Source of the DNA: Castellaniella sp049650445
Lineage (GTDB): Bacteria; Pseudomonadota; Gammaproteobacteria; Burkholderiales; Burkholderiaceae_B
Direction: 5' to 3'
Length of the DNA stretch: 64,000 bases
Assembly (NCBI RefSeq): GCF_049650445.1
Contig: NZ_JBASAD010000001.1
Coordinates: 1 to 64,000, forward strand
Shown in pieces: positions 37,289 to 45,386 of the stretch. A program made the translations under genes and the position numbers. The notes under the pieces are model-generated. The model saw only the letters and a program-made list of their open reading frames with translations. It did not search any database and was not told where the DNA came from. How positions within the stretch are numbered: the stretch's first letter is position 1; the number at the start of each line of letters is the position of its first letter.

Positions 37289-38952
37289 TCCTGGTTGCAG
37301 GTGGCACGGGCCAGCGCCTGACGGACCCGCCCGGCATCCAGCGTGCGCCAACGGGCCGCGACGTGCTGGTCGGGGCGGATCAGCCAGGCCGACCCCGGCC
37401 GGGCGTCATAGCGTTCGGCGAAGCGGCCGGTGTAGTCCTCGAAGACCCGGAAACCGTGCGGCGAACGCCCGCCCGACGGCGTCACGAGGATGACGTCCAC
37501 CGGCAGGGGGCCGGACATCAGCGCCTGCAGGGCTTCGGCCTGGGCGACGTCACTCGGCTTGTCCACGTAGGCCAGCAACTGGAAACGATTGCCCAGACGC
37601 TCCAGCAGCCAGAAATGATCCACCTGGGCCCGCATGGGACTGTCGTCGCAGGCCGCGCCCGGCACCATGTCCCCGGCGAACACGGCCTCGTCAGGCGTAT
37701 TCAGGGCGGAATCCGCCAGAATCGTCGGCACGGACAGGCGGCCGGAATTCACCAGCGCCCGGGCAAATGGATAGTGGCGCGCCAGTCCCAGCACCGCATT
37801 GCGGAAGGCCAGCGAGGTCTTCGTCTTGGGGGTGATGAAATCCGTCGAGCGCGTGGAATTCAGCAGGTTCTCGTCTGCAGCGACGACTCGCTCGTCGGAA
37901 TAGCTGTCCAGCAGGCGCTCGGGCGCCTTGCCCTCCATCACCAGCCGCAGTTTCCAGGCCAGATTGTCCGCGTCCTGGATGCCGGAGTTGGCGCCGCGCG
38001 CGCCGAAAGGCGACACCTGGTGGGCCGCATCGCCGACGAACAACGCCCGGCCATGACGGAACTTGCTCATGCGCCGACACTGGAAGGTATAGACACTGAC
38101 CCATTCGAGCTCGAATTCGCGCTCCTCGCCCAGCATGGCCTTGATGCGCGGAATGACGCGCTCCGGGCGTTTTTCTTCTTCGGGGTCGGCGTCCCAGCCG
38201 AGCTGGAAGTCGATGCGCCAGACATTGTCGGCCTGATGGTGCAGCAGGACCGACTGACCGGGATGAAAAGGAGGGTCGAACCAGAACCAGCGTTCGGCGG
38301 GAAAATCGGCCTTCATGACCACGTCGGCGATCAGGAAACGGTCCATGAAGACCTTGCCCTCGGCTTCCAGGCCCATCATCCGGCGGATGGAGCTGCGCGC
38401 GCCATCGGCCACGATGAGCCAGTCGGCCTCGACCGCGTAGGCACCGTCCTGCGTCTCGACCTGCAACGCCACGCCGTCGTCGCGCGCACGCATGGACACG
38501 ACCTTGTGGCGAAACCGCAGGTCCAGGGACCGCAGGGATTGGGCCCGCTTGACCAGGAATTCTTCCAGGTAGTACTGCTGCAGATTGATCATGCCCGGAC
38601 GATGATGGTCGGGCTGGGGCAGCAGATTGAAGCTGTAGACCTCTTCGCCGCGAAAAAAGGTGCGCCCCACGTTCCAGCTGACGCCCTTGTTCACGCAGGG
38701 GTCGGCCACCCCCAGACGGTCCAGCACTTCCAGGGCCCGCTTGGCATAGCAAACTCCGCGCGAGCCAACCGAGACCGTGTCGTCATCGTCGAGCAGCAGT
38801 ACGGGCACGTTCTGCTGGGCAAGGTCGATGGCGGTCGCCAGGCCGACCGGACCCGCGCCCACGACCACGACCGGGTGACGGGCCGGTGTGCTCGCCCCCG
38901 GCTCGCGCGGCGGGCGGTATTCGAATTTCTGGTACTGATACGTGCTGAGCAT
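37285..38952 (-). CDS. mhaA: FAD-dependent aromatic hydroxylase (MhaA/MhpA-like)
   Basis: A 555-residue class A flavin monooxygenase with the dinucleotide motif VVVVGAGPVGLATAIDL (GAGPVG at 32-37), DGARSSIRRMMG at the second motif, and FVGDAAHQVSPFGARGANSG at the FAD ribityl site. A thioredoxin-like C-terminal domain follows. Related enzymes hydroxylate 3-(3-hydroxyphenyl)propionate (MhpA) or 3-hydroxyphenylacetate (MhaA). Coupling to a 77-residue partner and the presence of hmgA-maiA-fahA in the same window favour 3-hydroxyphenylacetate to homogentisate. GGAGGAG lies before the ATG at 38952. Confidence 0.8.
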   Translation of the reverse strand: MLSTYQYQKFEYRPPREPGASTPARHPVVVVGAGPVGLATAIDLAQQNVPVLLLDDDDTVSVGSRGVCYAKRALEVLDRLGVADPCVNKGVSWNVGRTFFRGEEVYSFNLLPQPDHHRPGMINLQQYYLEEFLVKRAQSLRSLDLRFRHKVVSMRARDDGVALQVETQDGAYAVEADWLIVADGARSSIRRMMGLEAEGKVFMDRFLIADVVMKADFPAERWFWFDPPFHPGQSVLLHHQADNVWRIDFQLGWDADPEEEKRPERVIPRIKAMLGEEREFELEWVSVYTFQCRRMSKFRHGRALFVGDAAHQVSPFGARGANSGIQDADNLAWKLRLVMEGKAPERLLDSYSDERVVAADENLLNSTRSTDFITPKTKTSLAFRNAVLGLARHYPFARALVNSGRLSVPTILADSALNTPDEAVFAGDMVPGAACDDSPMRAQVDHFWLLERLGNRFQLLAYVDKPSDVAQAEALQALMSGPLPVDVILVTPSGGRSPHGFRVFEDYTGRFAERYDARPGSAWLIRPDQHVAARWRTLDAGRVRQALARATCNQE

Positions 38953-39013
38953 GTCTGTCTCCTCCGGACCGGCGCGGGTCGCGGTCTTTGTGCCGCGATG
39001 CCCGCTGCGCGTG

Positions 39014-39982
39014 TCAGTTGCCCGATTGCAGGCCGTGCCACATTTCCTGGTCGCGCTCGGCCGTCCAGATCCGCGGATGACGGATGCCGCTGGCCTCGTC
39101 CATGGCTCGGACCACGTCGAAGGGCAGGCAATGCTCGTAGATGAAAACCTGGGCGAACTTCGGGTCCATGGCGCCACGGATGTGCGCCATGGCCTGCTTC
39201 AGGTCCATGCCTTGCGCATGCGCCTCGCGGGCAGAGGTGTACAGCGTGGACACGAAGTCGCGCGTATAAGCCAGGCCGGCGGCGACCCGCTCTGGCGTGT
39301 CCAGCGAAGGGCCCCGGCCCGGCACCAGTTTTTCGGCCCCCAGGGCGGCCAGCGCATCCAGCGTGGCCGGCCAGTCGGCCAATTGTGCGTCGCCGGTGTA
39401 GCAGGCGGCGTCGTATTCGACCAGGTCGCCGGAAAACAGGACTTTTTCGGACGGTACCCAGACCACGGTATCGCCCCGAGTATGGCCTGCGCCGGGATGG
39501 AAGATGCGGACCTCCAGGTCGCGCCCCATCCACAGACTGATGCCGTCCTGGAAGACCAGCGTCGGCCAGGTCAGGCCCGGAATGGACTCGAAGGCCTGGA
39601 ACAGGCGCGGAAAGCGCTCGTATTCGGACTGCATGTCCTGCGCGCCGCGTTCGACGATCATCTCGTAGGTGCCCTGGCTGGCGATGATTTCCTGCAGGCC
39701 CTCGTCGCGATAGGCCGAGGCGCCCAGCACCCGCACGGCATGATAGTGCGACAGCACGGCGTATTTGATGGGCTTGTCGGTGACCTTGCGGATTTCCGCG
39801 ATCAGCCGCCGCGCCATCACCGGGGTGGCAAGCGTGTCACAGATCAGGACGGACTCGTCGCCGATGATGACGCCGGTGTTCGGATCGCCTTCGGCGGTAT
39901 AGGACCAGCAGTGCTCGGACAGTCGGGCGAAAGTGGCCTGCTTTTCCTCCAGATCGGCGACGGATGCGAATTGCTTGCTCAT
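39014..39982 (-). CDS. metallo-beta-lactamase-fold protein with an altered metal motif
   Basis: A 322-residue MBL-fold protein upstream of the flavin hydroxylase. The usual HxHxDH motif reads H79-Y-H81-A-V83-R84 (LSHYHAVRVLGAS), so the Asp and last His of the second metal site are replaced. The later ligands His167 (PGAGHTRGD) and Asp186 (LFSGDLVEY) remain. It could bind a single metal or act on another type of substrate. A GTG at 40006 overlapping the stop of livF is an alternative start; I prefer ATG 39982 with AGAGGA ahead of it. It is probably a hydrolase of a pathway intermediate; this is inference from context. Confidence 0.72.
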   Translation of the reverse strand: MSKQFASVADLEEKQATFARLSEHCWSYTAEGDPNTGVIIGDESVLICDTLATPVMARRLIAEIRKVTDKPIKYAVLSHYHAVRVLGASAYRDEGLQEIIASQGTYEMIVERGAQDMQSEYERFPRLFQAFESIPGLTWPTLVFQDGISLWMGRDLEVRIFHPGAGHTRGDTVVWVPSEKVLFSGDLVEYDAACYTGDAQLADWPATLDALAALGAEKLVPGRGPSLDTPERVAAGLAYTRDFVSTLYTSAREAHAQGMDLKQAMAHIRGAMDPKFAQVFIYEHCLPFDVVRAMDEASGIRHPRIWTAERDQEMWHGLQSGN

Positions 39983-40002
39983 GACGGATTCCTCTTGGTG
40001 TT

Positions 40003-41316
40003 TCACATGCCCAGGTACGCAGCGCGCACCTGTTCATTGCGGATCATGTCCTGACCGGTGCCCGACAACACGATATTGCCGGTCTCCAGGACGTAGGCTC
40101 GATCGGCGATGCCCAGCGCAGCGAAGGCATTCTGCTCGACTAACAGAATGGTAATACCCTGGGCCTTGAGCGTACGGATGACATTGAATACTTCCTCGAC
40201 CAGCAGGGGCGCGAGACCCATGGACGGCTCGTCGAGCAGCAACAGGCGCGGCCGCCCCATCAGGGCCCGGCTGATGGCCAGCATCTGCTGCTGTCCCCCG
40301 GACAGTGTCCCGGCGGGCAGACGGCGCTTTTCGCGCAGGACGGGGAACATCCCATAGACACGTTCCAGATCTTCGTCCACCTGGCCAGCGGGCCGCAGGT
40401 AGGCCCCCAGGCGCAGGTTGTCCTCGATCGACAGAGGGCCGAAGACCTGACGGCCCTCTGGGCTGTGGCAGATGCCGGCCTTCACCCGCCGATCCGCCCG
40501 CACTCGGGACAGATCCCGACCCGCGAAGCGGATCTGTCCGGCGCTCATGGGCTGAATGCCGGACAGTGTGCGCAGAAAGGTGGTCTTGCCCGCCCCGTTG
40601 GCACCAACCAGGGCCACCAGCTCGCCCTTGAAGACTTCCAGGCTGATGCCCTTGAGCGCCTGGATGCGTCCGTAACAGGACTCGAGATCCCGGACTTCGA
40701 GCAGCGGTTCGCGCGCGGCTGCAGCCAGATGGCTGAAAGCCCCCGCCTGACTGCCCCCCAGGCCGATCGTCTCCGGGGCGAGCGACACGATGCGGTGATA
40801 GAGTTCGCGATATTCCGCGCGAGCCTGGTCGCCGAACAGAGGATCGCGGTGATCGGAGAACGCCGCCGTGATCCCGGCCCAGTCCTCGGGCAGGAGGACT
40901 TCACGAGCCAATGCAAAGGCGTCCTTTTCCTCGATCCGGATGTGTTGCTTCAACTGATCCGCGTATTGGCGCAGACCGTCGATGAACGCGGGTTGTTCCG
41001 CCAGCAGGTTCCCGCGCCCCAGAAAGCTGCGCAGTGTCTGCAGGCTGTCAGGCCCCTGACGGTGCTGCGCCTCCAGGGCGTCCAGGATGGGGGCGGCGGC
41101 CTCTGGAGCGCGCCGCCGCATGGCCAGGAACAGATATTGATCCTCTTTGGCATGGTGGCAGCCATCCATGAATTCCTGGATGTAGTGGAACAAAGCGTGG
41201 AAGAAACCTTCCTCGACTGGTTCGCCCGCCTGCAATTCGCCGGCCACCCAGTCCATGGTGGTGGCAATGCGCCAGAGATTGCGGTGTTCTTCCTGAATGA
41301 TGTCCAATGCGTGCAT
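40003..41316 (-). CDS. hemerythrin domain fused to a LivF-type ABC transporter ATPase
   Basis: A 437-residue fusion. Residues 1-180 form a hemerythrin (HHE) four-helix domain with candidate diiron ligands H11, H54 or H55 and E58 (HHAKEDQYLF), H85 (LEAQHRQG), H125 and E129 (HIRIEEKDAF). Residues 204-437 are a complete LivF ATPase: Walker A VGANGAGKTT (from 237), LSGGQ at 338-342 and LLLLDEP at 358-364. Ordinary LivF is about 235 residues. The frame is open throughout with no internal ribosome binding site or stop at the junction. It is the last transporter gene of livH-M-G-F. An O2- or redox-sensitive gate on aromatic-acid uptake is a reasonable hypothesis. Confidence 0.9.
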   Translation of the reverse strand: MHALDIIQEEHRNLWRIATTMDWVAGELQAGEPVEEGFFHALFHYIQEFMDGCHHAKEDQYLFLAMRRRAPEAAAPILDALEAQHRQGPDSLQTLRSFLGRGNLLAEQPAFIDGLRQYADQLKQHIRIEEKDAFALAREVLLPEDWAGITAAFSDHRDPLFGDQARAEYRELYHRIVSLAPETIGLGGSQAGAFSHLAAAAREPLLEVRDLESCYGRIQALKGISLEVFKGELVALVGANGAGKTTFLRTLSGIQPMSAGQIRFAGRDLSRVRADRRVKAGICHSPEGRQVFGPLSIEDNLRLGAYLRPAGQVDEDLERVYGMFPVLREKRRLPAGTLSGGQQQMLAISRALMGRPRLLLLDEPSMGLAPLLVEEVFNVIRTLKAQGITILLVEQNAFAALGIADRAYVLETGNIVLSGTGQDMIRNEQVRAAYLGM

Positions 41317-41327
41317 GATGTCCCCGA

Positions 41328-42089
41328 TCAGGCGTGGCCGCCCAGGTAGGCCGCGATCACGTCCGGGTTGCTGCGGACCTCTTCCCCCGAGCCTTCGGCC
41401 AGGCGCTTGCCATAGTCCAGTACCAGAATCCGGTCCGACAGGTTCATGACCATCTTCATGTCGTGTTCGACCAGGACGACGGTCACGCCGGTCTCGGCGA
41501 TCCGGCGCACCAGGATGTCGACCTCCTGGGTTTCCTTGGGATTGAGTCCTGCGGCTGGTTCGTCCAGGAACAGCAGGCGCGGTTTCATGGCCAGCGCCCG
41601 GGCGATCTCCAGACGCTTGAGCGCCCCATAGGGCATGCTGTCGGCGCGCGATCGCACATAGGATTCCAGGCCGACGAATGCCATCAGGTCGGCGGCCTCT
41701 TCGCGCAGCGCCTGGTCGCGACGCCGCAGACCAGGGGTGCGCAGCAGCGCCTTGAACAGGCTGCCGTCCAGGTGCAGATGAGCCCCGACCATGACGTTTT
41801 CCAAGGCGCTCATGTTCATCCAGATCTGCAGATTCTGGAAAGTGCGCGCCATGCCCCGGCTGGCCAGTTCATAGGGCGTGCGACCCTGGATTTCCTGGCC
41901 GTCCAGGCGGACGACGCCCGATGTGGGCCGATAGACCCCGGTGATCAGATTGAACAGGGTCGTCTTGCCGGCACCGTTGGGGCCGATCACGGAATACACC
42001 ACCCCCGCGTCCACGGAAAAACTGACGTCCTGAACAGCACGGACGTTACCGAACTGGATGGACAGACGATCGACTTCGAGCAGGGTCAT
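41328..42089 (-). CDS. livG: branched-chain-type ABC transporter ATP-binding protein LivG
   Basis: A 253-residue ATPase with VIGPNGAGKTTLFNLITG as Walker A and LLFLDEPAAGLNPKE as Walker B, plus the LivG C-terminal ILVLDYGKRLAEG. The ABC signature reads PYGALKR instead of LSGGQ; the LivG group often has LPYGxQR here, and Ala and Lys at two positions are mild departures. It works with the hemerythrin-LivF fusion below it and the permeases livM and livH above it. The four genes run leftwards with gaps of 4-11 bases or overlaps. Confidence 0.9.
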   Translation of the reverse strand: MTLLEVDRLSIQFGNVRAVQDVSFSVDAGVVYSVIGPNGAGKTTLFNLITGVYRPTSGVVRLDGQEIQGRTPYELASRGMARTFQNLQIWMNMSALENVMVGAHLHLDGSLFKALLRTPGLRRRDQALREEAADLMAFVGLESYVRSRADSMPYGALKRLEIARALAMKPRLLFLDEPAAGLNPKETQEVDILVRRIAETGVTVVLVEHDMKMVMNLSDRILVLDYGKRLAEGSGEEVRSNPDVIAAYLGGHA

Positions 42090-42093
42090 GATG

Positions 42094-43032
42094 TCAGTCT
42101 CCCAGGCGCAGGCGAGCCGCCAGCGTCGGCACCAGGCCGCGCGGCAGGAAAATCATGAACAGCATCAGGATCGCGCCGAAGACCACGATTTCCCAACCCT
42201 CGAACGTCGCCAGTGCCTGCGGCAACGCCGTCAGCAGGACGGCCCCCAGCACCGAGCCAAAGACCGACGCCATGCCGCCCACCACGACCATGGTGACCAG
42301 TTCGATCGAATGGAAGAAATTGGCGACCTCGGGCGTCACGAAACCGACGTAATGCGCCAGGACGCTGCCCATGATGCTGGCCACGACGGCCGACAGCACG
42401 AACACGACCGTCTTGTAGCGCGGCACGTCCACCCCCACGACCTGAGAAGCGATCTCGGAGCCGTGCAAGCCTCGCAGGGCACGGCCGAAGGGGGAGTCGA
42501 TCAGGTTCAGCGCACCCCAGACGCTCAGCAACAGCAGCACCGCCACGACCCAGTACCATTGGGTATCACGCATCAGTTCGTAGCCGAACAGTTCCATGGA
42601 CGGCACCGGCATGCCGTCCGGACCGCCGGTCCAGGCGGACTCGTTGCGGATCACGATGTTGATGATGATGCCCAGGCCCAGCGTCGCCATGGCCAGGTAG
42701 TGCCCCTTGAGGCGCAGGATCGGCCGTGCAACCAGCAGCGCCAGCAGCCCGGTACCCACGGCCCCGGCCACCAGGGCCAGCAGCGGATGCCAGCCAAAAT
42801 GGCTGGGCAGCACCGCCGAAGCATAGGCCCCCAGGCCCACGAAGCCGGCATGGCCCAGGCTGATCTGGCCGGCGTAGCCGATCAGCAGGTTCAGGCTGAG
42901 GACGATCACGGCATTGATGCACATGCGGATGATGATGTCCAGGTAGTAGCTGTTAGGCACCACAAAGGGCGCTGCGATCAAGGCCAGGGCCAGGATGGCC
43001 AGACCGATGAAGGAACGTCCGCGCATGATCAC
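42094..43032 (-). CDS. livM: branched-chain-type ABC transporter permease LivM
   Basis: A 312-residue inner-membrane permease with 8-9 helices and the family signature NLLIGYAGQISLGHAGFVGLGAYASAVL. It overlaps livH by ATGA. Systems of this family in aromatic gene clusters carry phenylacetate, benzoates and related acids rather than amino acids. Confidence 0.92.
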   Translation of the reverse strand: MIMRGRSFIGLAILALALIAAPFVVPNSYYLDIIIRMCINAVIVLSLNLLIGYAGQISLGHAGFVGLGAYASAVLPSHFGWHPLLALVAGAVGTGLLALLVARPILRLKGHYLAMATLGLGIIINIVIRNESAWTGGPDGMPVPSMELFGYELMRDTQWYWVVAVLLLLSVWGALNLIDSPFGRALRGLHGSEIASQVVGVDVPRYKTVVFVLSAVVASIMGSVLAHYVGFVTPEVANFFHSIELVTMVVVGGMASVFGSVLGAVLLTALPQALATFEGWEIVVFGAILMLFMIFLPRGLVPTLAARLRLGD

Positions 43033-43904
43033 ACCCGCTCTGTGGAAAGACCGCCGAACAGGCCGCGCGGCATGAAGAACAGAATCAGCAGAATCAGGAC
43101 GAAGGGAATGGCGTCCTTATAGGCCGACGAGATATAGCCCGCGCCCATGGCCTCGAGCACACCGACCAGCAGACCGCCCACCACCGCGCCCAGGCCGCTG
43201 CCCAGGCCGCCCACCACCGCCGCCACGAAGCCCTTCAGGCCCAGCATGATCCCCACGTCGTAGGACGTCAGCGTGATCGGCGTGATCAGGATGCCGCCCA
43301 GCGCGCCGAGCGCGGCCGCCAGGGCGAAACTCATGAGCAGGACCCAGCCGGTGCTTACGCCCACCAACTGCGCGGCGACCCGGTTGTAGGCCGTGGCCAG
43401 CATGGCCTTGCCCGACATCGTGCGGCTGAAGAAATACCAGAGCAGCGCCACCACCACGGCCGTCACCCCGAACACCCAGAAGCTCTGGGGCAACAAGGTC
43501 GCGCCCATGACCGACAGGGGCGCATGATCGGAAAACGGCGGCAGGCTATGAGCCCCCTTGCCCAGCCAGACCTGGATCAGGCCGCGCAGCACCAGCGAGG
43601 CGCCGATGGTGATGATGATCAGCGTGACCGTGTCGGCGTTCTTGACCGGTTCGATGGCGCACTTTTCGAGCAGCACGCCGACCAGGGCCGGCAGCAGCAC
43701 GGCCAGCGCAAAGGCGGGCGCCCAATGCAGGCCCGCCTGGGTGAAGAACACCGCCAGCATGCCGCCCAGCATGATGAATTCGCCCTGGGCGAAATTGATC
43801 ACGTGACTGGCGTTATAGATCAGGTTGAAGCCCAGGGCGGCCAAGGCATAGGTAGCCCCGACGGTCAACCCCGAAAACAGGAACTGCAAGAATTCCGCAT
43901 GCAC
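43029..43904 (-). CDS. livH: branched-chain-type ABC transporter permease LivH
   Basis: A 291-residue inner-membrane permease with the family signatures ALGFNLIYNASHVINFAQGEF near the N-terminus and FVAAVVGGLGSGLGAVVGGLLVGV near the C-terminus. It is the first gene of the leftward transporter operon livHMGF, which continues into the MBL and mhaAB genes. The matching binding protein is encoded at 54951-56096 in the paa operon, tying the two operons together. Confidence 0.92.
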   Translation of the reverse strand: MHAEFLQFLFSGLTVGATYALAALGFNLIYNASHVINFAQGEFIMLGGMLAVFFTQAGLHWAPAFALAVLLPALVGVLLEKCAIEPVKNADTVTLIIITIGASLVLRGLIQVWLGKGAHSLPPFSDHAPLSVMGATLLPQSFWVFGVTAVVVALLWYFFSRTMSGKAMLATAYNRVAAQLVGVSTGWVLLMSFALAAALGALGGILITPITLTSYDVGIMLGLKGFVAAVVGGLGSGLGAVVGGLLVGVLEAMGAGYISSAYKDAIPFVLILLILFFMPRGLFGGLSTERV

Positions 43905-44179
43905 GGCATGTCTCCTCGCCCGGATTCGGTGCCATTCCGCCCGAGGTGGGAGATGTCCGATCCAGATGTATTACAAATCCATTTTTTAAACATAGGATTT
44001 GGTATCAGAGAAAACATAGAGGACTTGAGCCGAATGAGCAAGTCTATCTGATGTGTAACCCACAGTCATTGGGGAAAACCATCAATACAAACCAAAGTTC
44101 AACTCATCCATTCATCAGATCAACCTCTGGATCAAGGCATATCTGAACAATACGTAAATCAGTTTTTTTAATTTAATTA

Positions 44180-44195
44180 TGTATCATTAAAGCCT
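44180..44195. promoter_or_regulatory. shared motif upstream of livH
   Basis: TGTATCATTAAAGCCT here matches TGTATCGCTTAAAGCCT at 47641-47657 in the intergenic region between the diiron oxygenase and paaN, apart from one base inserted and one changed in the centre. It may be a binding site of a shared regulator, PaaX being the obvious candidate. Confidence 0.4.
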
Positions 44196-44209
44196 GAAAC
44201 AGGATGCCC

Positions 44210-44225
44210 GAGCCCGCACGGGCTC
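44210..44225 (-). terminator. weak hairpin downstream of paaX
   Basis: GAGCCC and GGGCTC pair over a 4-base loop within 20 bases of the paaX stop. No T-run follows on the minus strand, so it is a weak candidate. Confidence 0.35.
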
Positions 44226-44243
44226 AGGATGCATCGAAAAGAA

Positions 44244-45200
44244 TCAGAGCGAGATCGAGACCAGCGGATCGTCGGAGGGGAAACGCTCGAAACCATCTTC
44301 CAGGCGCACGGGCATGGTGCCGTCGGCCAGCCGCATGTGGGCATCCAGATGCCACTCGGAGGGTTCGGCCAGGCGGCGGTACAGCTCGCGGCACACCATG
44401 CGCGCGGACTGTCCGGGCCAATCCGCCGGCAGCAGGACTTCCGGCAGTTCCGGGTCGCGCAGCAACAGGCGGCGGTAATCGTGAATCATCAGTACCCGCG
44501 CCAGAAAGGCCTCTTCGGGCTCCAGGCGGACCCGGCGGTCGCGCCGCAGTTCCGCCAGGATCGGCAGATAGTCGGCCACGAAAGCAGTATAGGATTCAGC
44601 CAGGCGTTCCAGGTTCCAGGCCCGGGCCACGAGATCGGCGTCGGATGCAGTCAGGGCGATGCGCGCATCGGCCGCCAGCAGAGGCAGCAGATTGCCCAGC
44701 ATGTCGCCCAGCCCATCGGCCTCCAGGGTATCGTGCACGGCCTCCAGGTGGGTCGAGGGGTGCACGAAGCAATCACTGCCCAGGCTGCCGAAGCCCTGCC
44801 ACAACAAGGCCTGGCGCAGGCGGTCCCGCTGCCGGGCATCCAGGTCGCCGACGACCAGAATCAGGCGCCAGCGGCGGTCCCAGATCGGCGCATGGGACGA
44901 ATAGATGTGGCGCGAGGCTTCTTCGAAACGCAGGCGCCCGGAATCGGTCAGCACGTATTCCGCCCGGCGCCCGTGCGTGTCGGCCCGCAGCCATTTTTCC
45001 TTGCCCAGGCGAAATACCGAGGTCCGCACCAGGCGTTCGTTCAGGCCCAGCGGTTCGAGCAGATGGATCAGGCTGCCCAGCCAGATCCGCCCGCCCCGCG
45101 GCAGCACCGCGTCACCGAAAACCGACATGATCAGCGAACCCGCGCGAACCCGCTGCTGTTGGCGGAAACTGTCGATGCGATGCTGGATGGCGGGGATCAA
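44244..45200 (-). CDS. paaX: PaaX-family transcriptional repressor
   Basis: A 318-residue regulator with the PaaX architecture: an N-terminal winged helix (RAGSLIMSVFGDAVLPRGGRI followed by LGLNERLVRTSVFRLGKEKWL), the central PaaX domain (WDRRWRLILVVGDLDARQRDRLRQAL) and the C-terminal domain (EEAFLARVLMIHDYRRLLLRDPELPEVLLPADWPG). In E. coli, PaaX represses paa promoters until phenylacetyl-CoA accumulates. It lies at the end of the leftward oxygenase-reductase unit; its upstream region is almost entirely a MITE-like element. Confidence 0.93.
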   Translation of the reverse strand: MIPAIQHRIDSFRQQQRVRAGSLIMSVFGDAVLPRGGRIWLGSLIHLLEPLGLNERLVRTSVFRLGKEKWLRADTHGRRAEYVLTDSGRLRFEEASRHIYSSHAPIWDRRWRLILVVGDLDARQRDRLRQALLWQGFGSLGSDCFVHPSTHLEAVHDTLEADGLGDMLGNLLPLLAADARIALTASDADLVARAWNLERLAESYTAFVADYLPILAELRRDRRVRLEPEEAFLARVLMIHDYRRLLLRDPELPEVLLPADWPGQSARMVCRELYRRLAEPSEWHLDAHMRLADGTMPVRLEDGFERFPSDDPLVSISL

Positions 45201-45201
45201 A

Positions 45202-45362
45202 GGAGCCTCTGAACAAGTCGAGCGGAAAGCGGACGCTGCGGATCGGGATGGGATGCAAGGCGCGAACCGCAGCGATAGCCGTAGCTATCGCGAGGATGAG
45301 CAACGCAGCAGACCGCCCGAGTCCGCAGATGTACGCGACGTGAGGACTTGTTCAGAGGTTCC
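45202..45362. mobile_element. MITE-like element with 18-bp terminal inverted repeats
   Basis: GGAGCCTCTGAACAAGTC (45202-45219) and GACTTGTTCAGAGGTTCC (45345-45362) are inverted repeats with 17 of 18 positions matching. The 161-bp unit has no coding capacity and carries a copy of the hairpin repeat at 45255-45310. It sits between the reductase gene and paaX, starting two bases upstream of the paaX start codon, so it must supply or interrupt the paaX promoter. A target duplication is not clear. Confidence 0.65.
45255..45310. repeat. intergenic hairpin repeat, copy 2
   Basis: A 56-bp sequence matching the copy at 21956-22010 in 46 of 50 positions outside the loop. GCGATAG and CTATCGC close a 6-base loop. 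It is embedded in the MITE-like element, which the first copy is not, so the hairpin core is the conserved unit. Confidence 0.75.
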
Positions 45363-45386
45363 AATGGTCAGAACATGGAGGTCAGG

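Larger units (their letters stand above)
43905..44243. promoter_or_regulatory. AT-rich promoter region of the livHMGF operon
   Basis: This 339-bp stretch is the AT-rich gap between livH and the 3' end of paaX. It contains no gene. It holds the motif at 44180-44195 that recurs in the divergent oxygenase/paaN region, poly-T and poly-A tracts at 44160-44175, and a weak hairpin (44210-44225) after paaX. The livH promoter must lie here. Confidence 0.55.
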
